In this document: piece after piece, positions 1-10,242 of the stretch
Layout of the letters: the number at the start of each line of letters is the position of its first letter
How positions within the stretch are numbered: the first letter of the stretch is position 1
DNA from: JBPYFK01 sp051984675
GTDB lineage: Bacteria > Actinomycetota > Actinomycetes > Mycobacteriales > Pseudonocardiaceae
Length of the DNA: 29,912 nucleotides
Assembly: GCA_051984675.1 (NCBI GenBank)
Contig: JBPYFK010000182.1
Span: 1-29,912 of the forward strand
Direction of reading: 5' to 3'
Program-made: the position numbers and the translations under genes
The notes under the pieces: generated by a model
The model's database searches: none
What the model saw: only the letters and a program-made list of their open reading frames with translations
What the model was told of the DNA's origin: nothing

Positions 1-2
1 GC

Positions 3-179
3 GCGACGAGCGTGCCCGGTGTGTGGGCGGCCGGCAATGTCGTGGACGAACGGGCCCAGGTCGTCAATGCCGCCGGGGCCGGGTCGAGTGCCGCTGTCGG
101 GCTCAACCATTACCTGCTGGCGCAGGAGGTTGACCAGGCGGTCGCGGACTTTCGCACGGCAGGTGGGCACGAGCGGTAG
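3..179 (+). CDS. C-terminal fragment of a thioredoxin-reductase-like flavoprotein
   Basis: The gene enters from the left edge; only the last 58 codons, ending in TAG at 177-179, are present. The segment reads T-S-V-P-G-V-W-A-A-G-N-V-V-D, then Q-V-V-N-A-A-G-A-G-S-S-A-A. That matches the C-terminal FAD-binding motif of pyridine nucleotide-disulfide oxidoreductases of the thioredoxin reductase class (T-x-x-P-G-V-[FW]-A-A-G-[DN]-V, then an alanine/glycine-rich helix). The usual Asp that binds the FAD ribityl/phosphate region is Asn here (A-G-N), a change also found in non-classical members. The catalytic CxxC region is outside the window, so a true thioredoxin reductase cannot be told from a single-domain NAD(P)/FAD oxidoreductase. 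The family call is fairly sure; the substrate is not known. Confidence 0.75.
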   Translation, partial: ATSVPGVWAAGNVVDERAQVVNAAGAGSSAAVGLNHYLLAQEVDQAVADFRTAGGHER

Positions 180-260
180 TGCTCGCGTGGTGCCGAACGG
201 GCGGTGCCGGCTCATGCTGTGGGTAGCTCTCGTTCCGTCCGTGCGGAAGGAGTCGTCGTC

Positions 261-674
261 ATGGCTGTTGCGGCCCTGGTCACGTGGCTGGTCGCCGCGG
301 TGCTCGGTTTCGTCATGGTCGGGATGTGGCTGGGCCGAGGGGGGATGCGTGCCGACGTCGCTGCGGTGGGCGTGCGCACCCACTTGCCGCCGCCGCTGGT
401 GTTCACGCACGCGGTGCTCGCCGCGTTGGGGCTTGTGGTGTGGGTTGTGTATCTGTTCGTGGACCTGGATGTGCTGGTGTGGGTCGCGTTCGCCGTGCTG
501 GTCATCGCGGCGGGGCTGGGCGAACTGCTGTTCCTGCGGTGGTGGCACAGCCGCCGCGACGAGACGCCGGAGGCTTCGCTTCCCACGGCCTTGGTGTATG
601 CGCACGGGGCGTTCGCTGTGGCCACCGCTGTGCTGGTGTTCTTGATCGGCTTGGGTGTCGGCGTGCCGTCCTAG
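261..674 (+). CDS. Small four-helix integral membrane protein
   Basis: This 137-residue protein starts at ATG 261 behind a good ribosome binding site (GGAAGGAG, 244-251, 9 nt away); the longer upstream reading has no such site. Four hydrophobic helices lie at about residues 4-25, 45-66, 70-93 and 110-133. The protein looks like an internal duplication: helix 2 begins L-P-P-P-L-V-F-T-H and helix 4 begins L-P-T-A-L-V-Y-A-H, so a histidine (H50, H115) sits at the same place in each half. Paired histidines can bind haem or metal in small membrane proteins, but nothing here proves that. I do not recognise the family. It ends 19 bp from the stop of the converging helicase gene. Confidence 0.75.
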   Translation: MAVAALVTWLVAAVLGFVMVGMWLGRGGMRADVAAVGVRTHLPPPLVFTHAVLAALGLVVWVVYLFVDLDVLVWVAFAVLVIAAGLGELLFLRWWHSRRDETPEASLPTALVYAHGAFAVATAVLVFLIGLGVGVPS

Positions 675-693
675 CGGTGGGGGCGGTGTGTGC

Positions 694-3870
<3,177 letters not shown>

Positions 3871-3953
3871 CCGGCCGATCTTGCCACGGTGCTGTTGTCA
3901 CGAGCGCGCCGGTCGCGGTCGGATCTGACGTCGCGTCCGGGTATGGCGTGGGC

Positions 3954-5138
3954 CTACGACGTCGCCAGCCAACCTCGGTGCAAGGCCGGCGACAGTTCGT
4001 GGGCGGCGGAGGAGGCGAGCGTGTCGGCGTCGTGCAGGTAGCCCTCGGTGGTGGCCAGCGCGGAGTGACCGAGGTCTTTTTGGACCTGGCGGGGTTCGGC
4101 GCCACGGCCGATGGCGTGGGTGGCGTAGGAATGCCGGGCCGAATGCGGGTGGATGGTGTCCCGCAGTGGGGCGAGGTGGCTGGCGATGAAGGCGGCCTGC
4201 TCGGTGGTCAGCAGCTCGCGGAGCCAGCGGGCACGCGGTGGCGGCGCGTCGGGGCTGGGCGCGAACGTGGCGCACAGCCGCCGCAGCAGGGATTGAACGT
4301 GGGAGACGTGCACGCGGGCGCCGGTGCCGGTGACGAACAGGGCTTCCGACGTCGGGCGCCCAGCCTGCCCGGGCAGGGCCGGAACGGTGGGGTGCGTGCG
4401 CACGGCGAGATAGTCCTCAACCGCGTCGGCCACCGGCGCCGCCAACGCGACCCTGCGGTCTTTGGCGCCTTTGCCGTGCACCCGCAGGGACGCGGCACCA
4501 CCGGGGGTGGGCCGGTGGTGGTCGTCGACGTGCACGCTGACGAGTTCTTCGGCGCGCACCCCGGTGCCAACCAGCACTTCGACCATCGCTCGGTCGCGGC
4601 GGCCGTGGCGGTGACGGTCGGCGAGCAGGTAGGCCGCCATCAGCAGGGCACGGCAGGCTTCGAACGACCACATCTTGGTGGTGGCAGGGGTGCTGGCGCG
4701 GCGGTTGAGGTGTTGGGCGGAGCGGTCGACCAGGGCGGCGGGGTTGTCCTGCGCGAGGCCTTCGCGCAGGAGGTATTTGCGGTAGAAGGCGGAGACCGCC
4801 GAGAGCATCCGGGCCCGGGTGGCGTCGCTGTAGCCGGCCTCGGCCAGCTCGGCCAGCCAGCGCTCCACGTGCTCGACGCGGATCTCGGCGAAGGACGTGA
4901 ACCCGTTGCGCAGGCACCACGGCAACCACTCCAGCCCGGTGGGCTGCGCTCGGCGAGCCCGACCGCGACGCCGCGTGCCCTCCGGCGGGCGGTAGCCAGG
5001 AACCCAGTCCAGCGGGAGACCGAGGTCGGTGGCGTAGGCCAGGCGGGTGTTCAGCGACGCGTAGATCCGCAAGAACTCCGCGAACCGCTCCTGGGTCGAC
5101 TTGTCCGCCTGCCCCAAGGGGGCCACCGCCTTCGACAT
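3954..5138 (-). CDS. Tyrosine recombinase/integrase
   Basis: This 394-residue site-specific recombinase cuts and rejoins DNA through a phosphotyrosine link. The start chosen is ATG 5138, preceded by GGAGGT (5151-5156) at 12 nt; a 47-residue upstream extension is arginine-rich and looks non-coding. An N-terminal SAM-like DNA-binding region covers about residues 15-145 and the catalytic domain about 155-385. The catalytic set is complete: R195 (G-T-G-V-R), K223 or K226 (H-G-K-G-A-K), H332 and R335 (H-S-A-R), H358 (L-G-H) and nucleophile Y367 (G-Y-L-H). It is longer than chromosomal XerC/XerD (about 300 residues), with insertions near 50-70 and 285-325. It is divergent from the four-cysteine coiled-coil gene and upstream of the EndoQ-helicase on the same strand. 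A dif-like site lies in the divergent gap. It could be an integrase, a resolvase for a former plasmid, or a domesticated Xer relative. Confidence 0.88.
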   Translation of the reverse strand: MSKAVAPLGQADKSTQERFAEFLRIYASLNTRLAYATDLGLPLDWVPGYRPPEGTRRRGRARRAQPTGLEWLPWCLRNGFTSFAEIRVEHVERWLAELAEAGYSDATRARMLSAVSAFYRKYLLREGLAQDNPAALVDRSAQHLNRRASTPATTKMWSFEACRALLMAAYLLADRHRHGRRDRAMVEVLVGTGVRAEELVSVHVDDHHRPTPGGAASLRVHGKGAKDRRVALAAPVADAVEDYLAVRTHPTVPALPGQAGRPTSEALFVTGTGARVHVSHVQSLLRRLCATFAPSPDAPPPRARWLRELLTTEQAAFIASHLAPLRDTIHPHSARHSYATHAIGRGAEPRQVQKDLGHSALATTEGYLHDADTLASSAAHELSPALHRGWLATS

Positions 5139-5360
5139 CGGCGTGTGCTCACCTCCGTGATCGGTCTCGTGCGTTCTCCTGCGGGTCGCGCGGTGGCGTC
5201 GCTGCCGCGCCGACCTCGTCCATGATCGGACACGGCGGCGTCCCCGGCACCCCTCCCCTGGGCACTCACTCCCCGACACATCACGAATCTTTCGTCACCG
5301 TGACCTAACTGTCCTGTCTGGCTTGGCGTCTGCCCTCGGGGTCACTACTCGAGTCGAGAT

Positions 5361-5388
5361 CATATCCATAATCCTCCTTATCCATATG
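5361..5388. repeat. 28-bp dif-like arm-spacer-arm site
   Basis: Two 11-bp arms, CATATCCATAA and TTATCCATATG, flank a 6-bp spacer TCCTCC. As inverted repeats the arms agree at 9 of 11 positions, with the central CC not complementary. The 11-6-11 layout with inner ATAA-N6-TTAT is that of XerC/XerD dif sites. The outer arm bases and the spacer do not match the actinobacterial chromosomal dif consensus as I remember it. It lies 223 bp upstream of the tyrosine recombinase start, so it is a candidate crossover or accessory site. An operator for the divergent genes is the main alternative. Confidence 0.4.
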
Positions 5389-5414
5389 AACTAGGTCGCG
5401 ACGTTTCGATCGGA

Positions 5415-5434
5415 GAGTTTTCGTTATGAAACTC
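5415..5434. promoter_or_regulatory. Inverted repeat upstream of the coiled-coil gene
   Basis: The arms GAGTTTTC (5415-5422) and GAAACTC (5428-5434) are complementary except for one extra T in the left arm, around a 5-nt centre. The element lies about 70 bp upstream of the coiled-coil gene, where an operator would be expected. It could also be a recombinase accessory-binding site. Confidence 0.3.
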
Positions 5435-5504
5435 GAAGATCCTGTTAGAGTTAGCTAATCCAAACTAGCCCAACAAGGAATGCCCAGGTCAGAGACGGAA
5501 AGAG

Positions 5505-6710
5505 GTGCCAGACGGCGTGACAGACCAGGACGCGGACGCGCCAGAAACACCCGCCGAGGACGCGCGGCTTGCGCCACCGGCGCGGCGAGGTAGCCGGGAG
5601 GAACGGCGCGAGGCGACCCTTCGGGCACTGGCCGCCGGCGAGGAGGCCCGCTGCGCCTACTGCGGCCAGCCGCTGCCGCCACTACCGCCAAAGGGAGGTC
5701 GGCCCACCCCCTACTGCCCCGCCGACCCCGAGCGCTACGGCCAGTGGGGCGCCAAGACCATCACCTGCGCGATGCTCGACGAGCACCGCGAGATCTGGGT
5801 CCGGGTCTACGGCACGGACCAGCCCATGACTCAACTCGACGTGCACACCCTCGATCAACGTCTCGCCGCCCTGCTCGCGGTTCTCGACCCGGTGCGCGCC
5901 GAAGTCGCCGCCCTGCAGACCCACACCACCGGCGAACTCGCCTCAGCGCTGACCGCACGCGAAAACGCCGAAGCCGAGCGCCACCAGGCCGTCGAGGCCG
6001 CGCAGGCCGCGCAAGCCCGCAGCGACCAGGCGGTGGCCGACGCGGAGACCGCTCGTGCTGAGGCCGCCGGTGCCCGCGAAGCCCAAGCCGCCGCCGAGAA
6101 GCAGGCCCACGACGCCACGGCCGAGCGCGACCAGGCGGTGGCCGAACGCGGCGCGGCGCACCAGGACGCCGAAACCGCTCGCACCGACCGGCAACACGCC
6201 CTTGACCAGCTCGCCGAAGCCCACCAACGCGTCGCCGAGCTGCAAGCCACCCTGGCCAGCGAACGCGCCAGCGCCCTGGAACGAGTCGATCAGCTCCGAC
6301 GAGAGGACGAACAAGCCCGCCACGACCTGCGTACCAGCCTCACCGAGCAGTGGCAGCAGCGATTGGCGGCGCAGGCCGAGGAGTTCACCCAGCGGCTACG
6401 GGAGGCGCAGACCGCCGCCGACCAGCGTGTGGCCGAGCTGACCGACCAACTCACCCACTCCACCCAGAACTACGCCGACAGCCTCGCCCCGCTGCACGCC
6501 GAACTAGCCACCCTCCGCGGCCAGCTGGCCGAGCAGACCACCACGGCGACCGCAGCCCAACGCCAGCTCGACCAGCTCCGGGACAACCTCACCCACGCCG
6601 TCGCCGAGTCCGCCGACGACGGCAGCCTGCGGCAGCGCCTGCGGGCGCTGGCAGCCAGCGGCGCGGCCACCACTTCGCCGCCCCGGGCGGACGAGGACCC
6701 ACCGCCGTGA
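5505..6710 (+). CDS. Four-cysteine putative zinc-binding, long coiled-coil protein
   Basis: This 401-residue protein has two parts. Near the N-terminus, C50-x2-C53 (C-A-Y-C-G-Q-P-L-P), C71 and C88 form a likely four-cysteine zinc site. From about residue 115 to 385 there is a nearly continuous, charged, Ala/Glu/Gln/Arg-rich heptad region, a long coiled coil. No signal peptide or membrane segment is seen, so it is probably cytoplasmic. The layout (small DNA-binding-like head plus long coiled coil) recalls KfrA-type plasmid partition accessory proteins and mobile-element replication helpers, but I do not recognise the head and do not claim homology. Start GTG 5505 is poorly spaced from GGAAAGAGG (5497-5505). 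The in-frame GTG at 5517 is 11 nt from that site and may be the true start. It is divergent from the recombinase and overlaps a possible small gene at its 3' end. Confidence 0.8.
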   Translation: MPDGVTDQDADAPETPAEDARLAPPARRGSREERREATLRALAAGEEARCAYCGQPLPPLPPKGGRPTPYCPADPERYGQWGAKTITCAMLDEHREIWVRVYGTDQPMTQLDVHTLDQRLAALLAVLDPVRAEVAALQTHTTGELASALTARENAEAERHQAVEAAQAAQARSDQAVADAETARAEAAGAREAQAAAEKQAHDATAERDQAVAERGAAHQDAETARTDRQHALDQLAEAHQRVAELQATLASERASALERVDQLRREDEQARHDLRTSLTEQWQQRLAAQAEEFTQRLREAQTAADQRVAELTDQLTHSTQNYADSLAPLHAELATLRGQLAEQTTTATAAQRQLDQLRDNLTHAVAESADDGSLRQRLRALAASGAATTSPPRADEDPPP

Positions 6711-6895
6711 TCAGCGACCGAAGCCTCTGCCGCTGCGGCGCAATGGTGCGCGAGGTAGCCCGGAGTGCGGGTCGGCGGGCAGACTTACAGCTCGTGCCGT
6801 ACGAACTCGCGCAGGTCACCCGTCGGCCGTTTGCGCGCCTCGACTTCGTGGCGCGCCGCGTGCGCGGCGCCGATGACTGGCTGTGCCCCGCGTAA
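6707..6895 (+). CDS. Possible small coupled gene of unknown function
   Basis: A GTG at 6707 overlaps the stop of the coiled-coil gene in a GTGA arrangement and opens 62 codons ending in TAA. GAGGA at 6693-6697 is 9 nt upstream, a normal ribosome-binding spacing, and most third positions are G or C. The product is basic and arginine-rich, with a C-x-C pair near the start (L-C-R-C-G) and a further Cys near the end; no family is recognised. It ends 5 bp before the next start. It could equally be a random open frame in GC-rich DNA, so confidence is low. Confidence 0.3.
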   Translation: MISDRSLCRCGAMVREVARSAGRRADLQLVPYELAQVTRRPFARLDFVARRVRGADDWLCPA

Positions 6896-6900
6896 GCGTT

Positions 6901-7647
6901 ATGGCAACCATGACGGAGGCGACGATCGCGTTGGTCACCGGCGCGAACAAAGGGCTTGGGAAGGAAACCGCGCGGCAGCTCGCATTGCGTGGGATGACCG
7001 TGTGGGCCGGCAGCCGGGATGCCGGCCGTGGCGCGGCTGCCGCCAAGGAGCTGGCCGCCCAGGGCGCGCCCGTGACCCCGGTGCCGCTCGACGTCACCGA
7101 CACCGCCAGCGTCCAAGCCGTGGCCGATCGGCTGCGCCACGAGCACGGCAGGCTGGACGTGCTGGTCAACAACGCGGGCATGCTCGCCGAGGTGCCCGCC
7201 GTCGCGGCGACCGCCACCGAGATGCGCCAGACCTTCGAGGTCAACGTCTGCGGGGTCGTCACCGCCGTGCACACGCTGCTGCCGCTGCTGCGGTCCTCGC
7301 CGGCACCGCGCATCGTCAACGTCTCCAGCACGACCGCGTCGCTGACGTTGACCAGTACCGGCACCGACTTCGGCGGCGACGCGCACCTGCGGATGCCCTA
7401 CGCGGTGTCCAAGACGGCGCTGAACATGCTGACCGTGCAGTACGCGGCAGCGTTCCGGCAGGACCCGCAGCTGGCCCACGTCAAGATCAACGCCGTGACG
7501 CCCGGCTACACCGCGACCGCCATGAACGGCCATCGCGGCACGCGCACCGTCACCGAAGGCGCCCGCGTCATCGTCGACCTCGCCACGGTCGGCGACGACG
7601 GCCCGACCGGCGGGTTTTTCCGCGACGAAGGCCCCGTGCCCTGGTAA
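6901..7647 (+). CDS. Short-chain dehydrogenase/reductase
   Basis: This 248-residue classical SDR oxidoreductase uses NAD(P)H and is probably cytoplasmic. The Rossmann glycine motif is T-G-A-N-K-G-L-G (13-20), close to the carbonyl-reductase-like pattern. N-N-A-G is at 90-93, the catalytic serine at S142/S143 (N-V-S-S) and Y-A-V-S-K at 167-171. P-G (201-202) follows the nucleotide-binding strand. The S13-x-x-T-type Arg for NADP choice is not obvious, although S38-R39 (G-S-R-D) favours NADPH. ATG 6901 is chosen; ATG 6910 is a close alternative, and neither has a strong Shine-Dalgarno. The substrate cannot be deduced. The nearest downstream gene, a cysteine desulfurase, begins 107 bp further on with its own ribosome binding site, so co-regulation is uncertain. 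Confidence 0.85.
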   Translation: MATMTEATIALVTGANKGLGKETARQLALRGMTVWAGSRDAGRGAAAAKELAAQGAPVTPVPLDVTDTASVQAVADRLRHEHGRLDVLVNNAGMLAEVPAVAATATEMRQTFEVNVCGVVTAVHTLLPLLRSSPAPRIVNVSSTTASLTLTSTGTDFGGDAHLRMPYAVSKTALNMLTVQYAAAFRQDPQLAHVKINAVTPGYTATAMNGHRGTRTVTEGARVIVDLATVGDDGPTGGFFRDEGPVPW

Positions 7648-7754
7648 GCCGGGCCTCCTGTTGGGAACCCCAAGGGTGCCGGCAATCGTCCACCCACCTG
7701 GCGGTCGAGTAGGGGATGATCGGTGGTACGTCACCTGCCGAGGGGAGCCCCAAG

Positions 7755-9032
7755 GTGAACACGCACCGTGTCGCACTGGAAACGACGCCGCTGGACGTCA
7801 CGGCGGTGCGCGCCGACTTCCCGATCCTGCAACGGGCCATGGCCGACCAGCGGCCCCTGGTCTACCTCGACTCGGCCAACACCTCGCAGAAACCCCGCCA
7901 GGTCCTGGACACGCTGGCCGAGCACTACCAGCGGCACAACGCCAACGTCGCCCGGGCAGTGCACCAGCTCGGGGAGGAAGCCACGGCGGCCTACGAGGGG
8001 GCGCGTGACAAGGTGGCCGCGTTCGTCGGCGCCGGCTCCCGCGACGAGATCGTGTTCACCAAGAACTCCTCGGAGGCGCTCAACCTCGTGGCCAACACCC
8101 TGGTGTGGGCGCGGCAGCCGATGGGCCTGCGCACCGACGACGAGGTAGTCATCACCGAAATGGAGCACCACTCCAACATCGTTCCCTGGCAGTTGGCCTG
8201 CGAACGCACGGGGGCGCGGCTGAGGTGGTTCGGGCTCACCGACGAGGGTCGGCTGGATCTCACCGACCTCGACGAGCTCATCACCGAAAGCACCAAGGTC
8301 GTCGCCGTGGTGGCGGTGTCCAACATGCTCGGCACGATCAACCCGGTGGCACGGATCGCGCAGCGCGCCCACGAGGTCGGCGCGTGGGTGGTCGTCGACG
8401 CCTCGCAGGCGGTGCCGCAGCTACCGGTGGATGTCACCGCCTGGGACGCGGACTTCGTGGCCTGCACCGGCCACAAGATGTGCGGACCGACCGGTGTCGG
8501 CGTGCTCTGGGGCCGCCACGACCTTCTGCGGCAGTTGCCGCCATTTCTCGGTGGCGGCGAGATGATCGAAACCGTCACCCTGCACCGCTCGACGTACGCG
8601 CCGCCGCCGCACCGATTCGAGGCCGGCACGCCACCGATCGCGGAGGCGATCGGGCTCGGCGCCGCGGTCGACTACCTCTCGTCCATCGGGATGGACACCG
8701 TCGCCGCACATGAGCGCGCGATCACCGCGTACGCACTCCAGCGTCTCACCGGCATCGACGGGTTGCGCATCCTCGGACCGGACACCCCGGTCGACCGGGG
8801 CGGTGCGATCAGCTTCGAACTCGCCGGGGTGCACCCGCACGACGTCGCCCAGGTGCTGGACTCCTTCGGCGTCGCCGTGCGTGCCGGCCACCACTGCGCC
8901 AAACCGGCGCACGCCCGTTTCGGCGTGACCGCCTCCACGCGGGCGTCGTTCTACCTCTACACCACCTTCGAGGAGATCGACGCGCTCGCCGACGGCCTCG
9001 AACGGGTGAAGGCGTTCTTCGGCGCGCGGTAG
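7755..9032 (+). CDS. sufS: SufS-type (group II) cysteine desulfurase
   Basis: This 425-residue PLP enzyme removes sulfur from L-cysteine, giving alanine and a protein persulfide for Fe-S cluster and other sulfur-transfer pathways. The PLP lysine is K241 in T-G-H-K (238-241), following the A-C-T-G-H-K-M-C-G-P-T-G pattern of class V aminotransferases. Residues E136-H138-H139 (M-E-H-H-S-N) contact the cofactor. The persulfide-carrying cysteine is C381 in R-A-G-H-H-C-A (376-382), the group II form. R396 in the S-T-R-A-S-F motif binds the substrate carboxylate. The start is GTG 7755 with AGGGGAG (7741-7747) 7 nt upstream; an ATG at 7716 would add 13 residues without a properly spaced site. No sufBCD or sufU gene is nearby, so this is a stand-alone copy and could serve another sulfur pathway. 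The stop lies 6 bp from the stop of the converging dehydrogenase gene. Confidence 0.85.
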   Translation: MNTHRVALETTPLDVTAVRADFPILQRAMADQRPLVYLDSANTSQKPRQVLDTLAEHYQRHNANVARAVHQLGEEATAAYEGARDKVAAFVGAGSRDEIVFTKNSSEALNLVANTLVWARQPMGLRTDDEVVITEMEHHSNIVPWQLACERTGARLRWFGLTDEGRLDLTDLDELITESTKVVAVVAVSNMLGTINPVARIAQRAHEVGAWVVVDASQAVPQLPVDVTAWDADFVACTGHKMCGPTGVGVLWGRHDLLRQLPPFLGGGEMIETVTLHRSTYAPPPHRFEAGTPPIAEAIGLGAAVDYLSSIGMDTVAAHERAITAYALQRLTGIDGLRILGPDTPVDRGGAISFELAGVHPHDVAQVLDSFGVAVRAGHHCAKPAHARFGVTASTRASFYLYTTFEEIDALADGLERVKAFFGAR

Positions 9033-9038
9033 CGGCGA

Positions 9039-9917
9039 TCAGCCGGCGTCGGGTAGGCGCCCGGCGAAGTAGCTCGCCGCCATGTCCTGCTCGCCGTGCC
9101 CGTCGGCGAGCGCGCGCTGAAACCGTTGCCGCGAGCCGGACACCAGATCGACGCTGATGCCGTTGCGCGCGGCGGCGGCGATGATCAGCTCGGTGTCTTT
9201 GAGGGCGTTGCGGACGGTGAAGCTCGGCGTGTAGTCGCCGGAGAAGATCATCTCGGACTTGGTGTGCAGGTAGCCCGCGTCCAGCGGTCCGCCGGCCACC
9301 GCCTCGGGGAACCGGCGCGGGTCCACGCCGAGCCCTTCGGCCAGCGCGACGGCCTCGCTGATGGCGTTGGTCAGGTTGAGCACCCAGCTGTTGAGCACCA
9401 GCTTCAGCCGGGTCGCCGCGGCGCCGGCGGGGTCGGTGCCCAGCCACATCGTCTTCTGTCCCACGACGTCGAAGACCGGTTGCAGGCGTGGCCGCACCGA
9501 CTCGGGGCCGTCGGCGAGTACGGTCAGCGTGCCCTGCTCGGCCGGAAGCCGCGTTCCCAGAACCGGGGCGTCCACGAAGGTCGCCGCGTGCCGGGCGGCC
9601 AGCTCCACCAACGTCGTGACATCGTCGAGGCCGACCGTGCTCATCTGCGCCCACACCACACCCTCGGGTGCGGCGGCGAGGGCCTGCCCGGCGGCGTCGA
9701 GCACGGCCGGACCGTCGGTGAGCATGGTCACCAGCACATCGGCGCCCTCGGCGGCCTGCGCGGGGGTGTCGACCACGACGGCGCCGTGCTCGGCCAGCGG
9801 CTCGGCTTTCGACCGCGTGCGGTTCCACACCCGCACGGGAAAGTCCGCGGCCAGCAGGTTCCGCGCCATCGGCGCGCCCATCGTGCCGGTACCCAACAGC
9901 GCAACCGTGTCGTTCAT
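9039..9917 (-). CDS. NAD(P)-dependent beta-hydroxyacid dehydrogenase family protein
   Basis: This 292-residue enzyme belongs to the 3-hydroxyisobutyrate dehydrogenase / glyoxylate reductase / tartronate semialdehyde reductase family. The Rossmann motif is G-T-G-T-M-G (9-14), and N-R-T (32-34) after the second strand favours NADP. The substrate-binding S-T motif is at 93-94, the catalytic lysine is K172 and the conserved asparagine N176 (R-L-K-L-V-L-N). Start ATG 9917 has GGGAGAGG just upstream (rightward on this map); a 15-residue extension to 9962 is unlikely. The length is normal for the family. The true substrate cannot be decided; imine-reductase-like relatives also share these motifs, but the lysine points to hydroxyacid or semialdehyde chemistry. 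It converges with sufS with only 6 bp between stops and no visible terminator hairpin. Confidence 0.85.
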   Translation of the reverse strand: MNDTVALLGTGTMGAPMARNLLAADFPVRVWNRTRSKAEPLAEHGAVVVDTPAQAAEGADVLVTMLTDGPAVLDAAGQALAAAPEGVVWAQMSTVGLDDVTTLVELAARHAATFVDAPVLGTRLPAEQGTLTVLADGPESVRPRLQPVFDVVGQKTMWLGTDPAGAAATRLKLVLNSWVLNLTNAISEAVALAEGLGVDPRRFPEAVAGGPLDAGYLHTKSEMIFSGDYTPSFTVRNALKDTELIIAAAARNGISVDLVSGSRQRFQRALADGHGEQDMAASYFAGRLPDAG

Positions 9918-10164
9918 CGCCTCTCCCATCGGCGGATTCCGCAAGCTTCGGTTCCGGGGCAACCACGGTGGCAGCGCGCTCGCCCCTGCCTCAGGCTGAC
10001 ACGACCACCCGCTCTGGCCGGAACCGACCGATCGTGCCGGCCATCACGCCTGGTCGCACGCCGGTCACTCGATCAGCGTGGCAGGCCGGTAGACGCGGGC
10101 ACCCGACGTGATCGCGCTCTCGTATTCGATCTGGCGGGAGGCAGGGTCGTGCTTAATAGGTCCG

Positions 10165-10174
10165 TTACCGGTAA
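10165..10174. promoter_or_regulatory. 10-bp perfect palindrome TTACCGGTAA
   Basis: TTACCGGTAA is a perfect dyad 69 bp upstream of the proline-rich gene. Its position and symmetry suit a dimeric repressor site. It stands 11 bp before a strong hairpin, and the two may act together or separately. A chance palindrome of this length cannot be excluded. Confidence 0.3.
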
Positions 10175-10185
10175 GGTCTGACTCG

Positions 10186-10204
10186 CCAGTGGGCCACCCA
10201 CTGG
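10186..10204. promoter_or_regulatory. Perfect 8-bp-stem hairpin / operator-like inverted repeat
   Basis: CCAGTGGG and CCCACTGG flank a 3-nt centre (CCA), a perfect 8-bp inverted repeat 38 bp upstream of the proline-rich gene. No run of T follows, so an intrinsic terminator is unlikely. The position suits an operator over the promoter or a structured leader. Confidence 0.4.
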
Positions 10205-10242
10205 TGTTACACGCCGTATGCTCCCGTCCCACAGATATACGG

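Larger units (their letters stand above)
5139..5504. other. AT-richer divergent intergenic region between recombinase and coiled-coil gene
   Basis: About 370 bp without a convincing gene. From roughly 5330 to 5480 the base composition is clearly richer in A and T than the surrounding genes. The stretch must hold the promoters of both divergent genes and contains two inverted-repeat structures, listed separately, plus the short dyad CTCGA-G-TCGAG at 5349-5359. I could not fix a confident -35/-10 pair for either gene. Confidence 0.6.
9918..10242. other. Intergenic region with two palindromes
   Basis: About 325 bp between the divergent starts of the dehydrogenase and the proline-rich gene. No convincing gene is seen. 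It contains a 10-bp perfect palindrome and a 19-nt hairpin, listed separately, in its right half. It must carry both promoters, but I could not identify a confident pair of -35 and -10 boxes. Confidence 0.5.

Noticed and set aside
5361..5388. Calling this the chromosomal dif site
   Set aside because: Only the inner ATAA and TTAT and the 11-6-11 geometry fit; outer arm and spacer bases differ from the actinobacterial consensus as I recall it.
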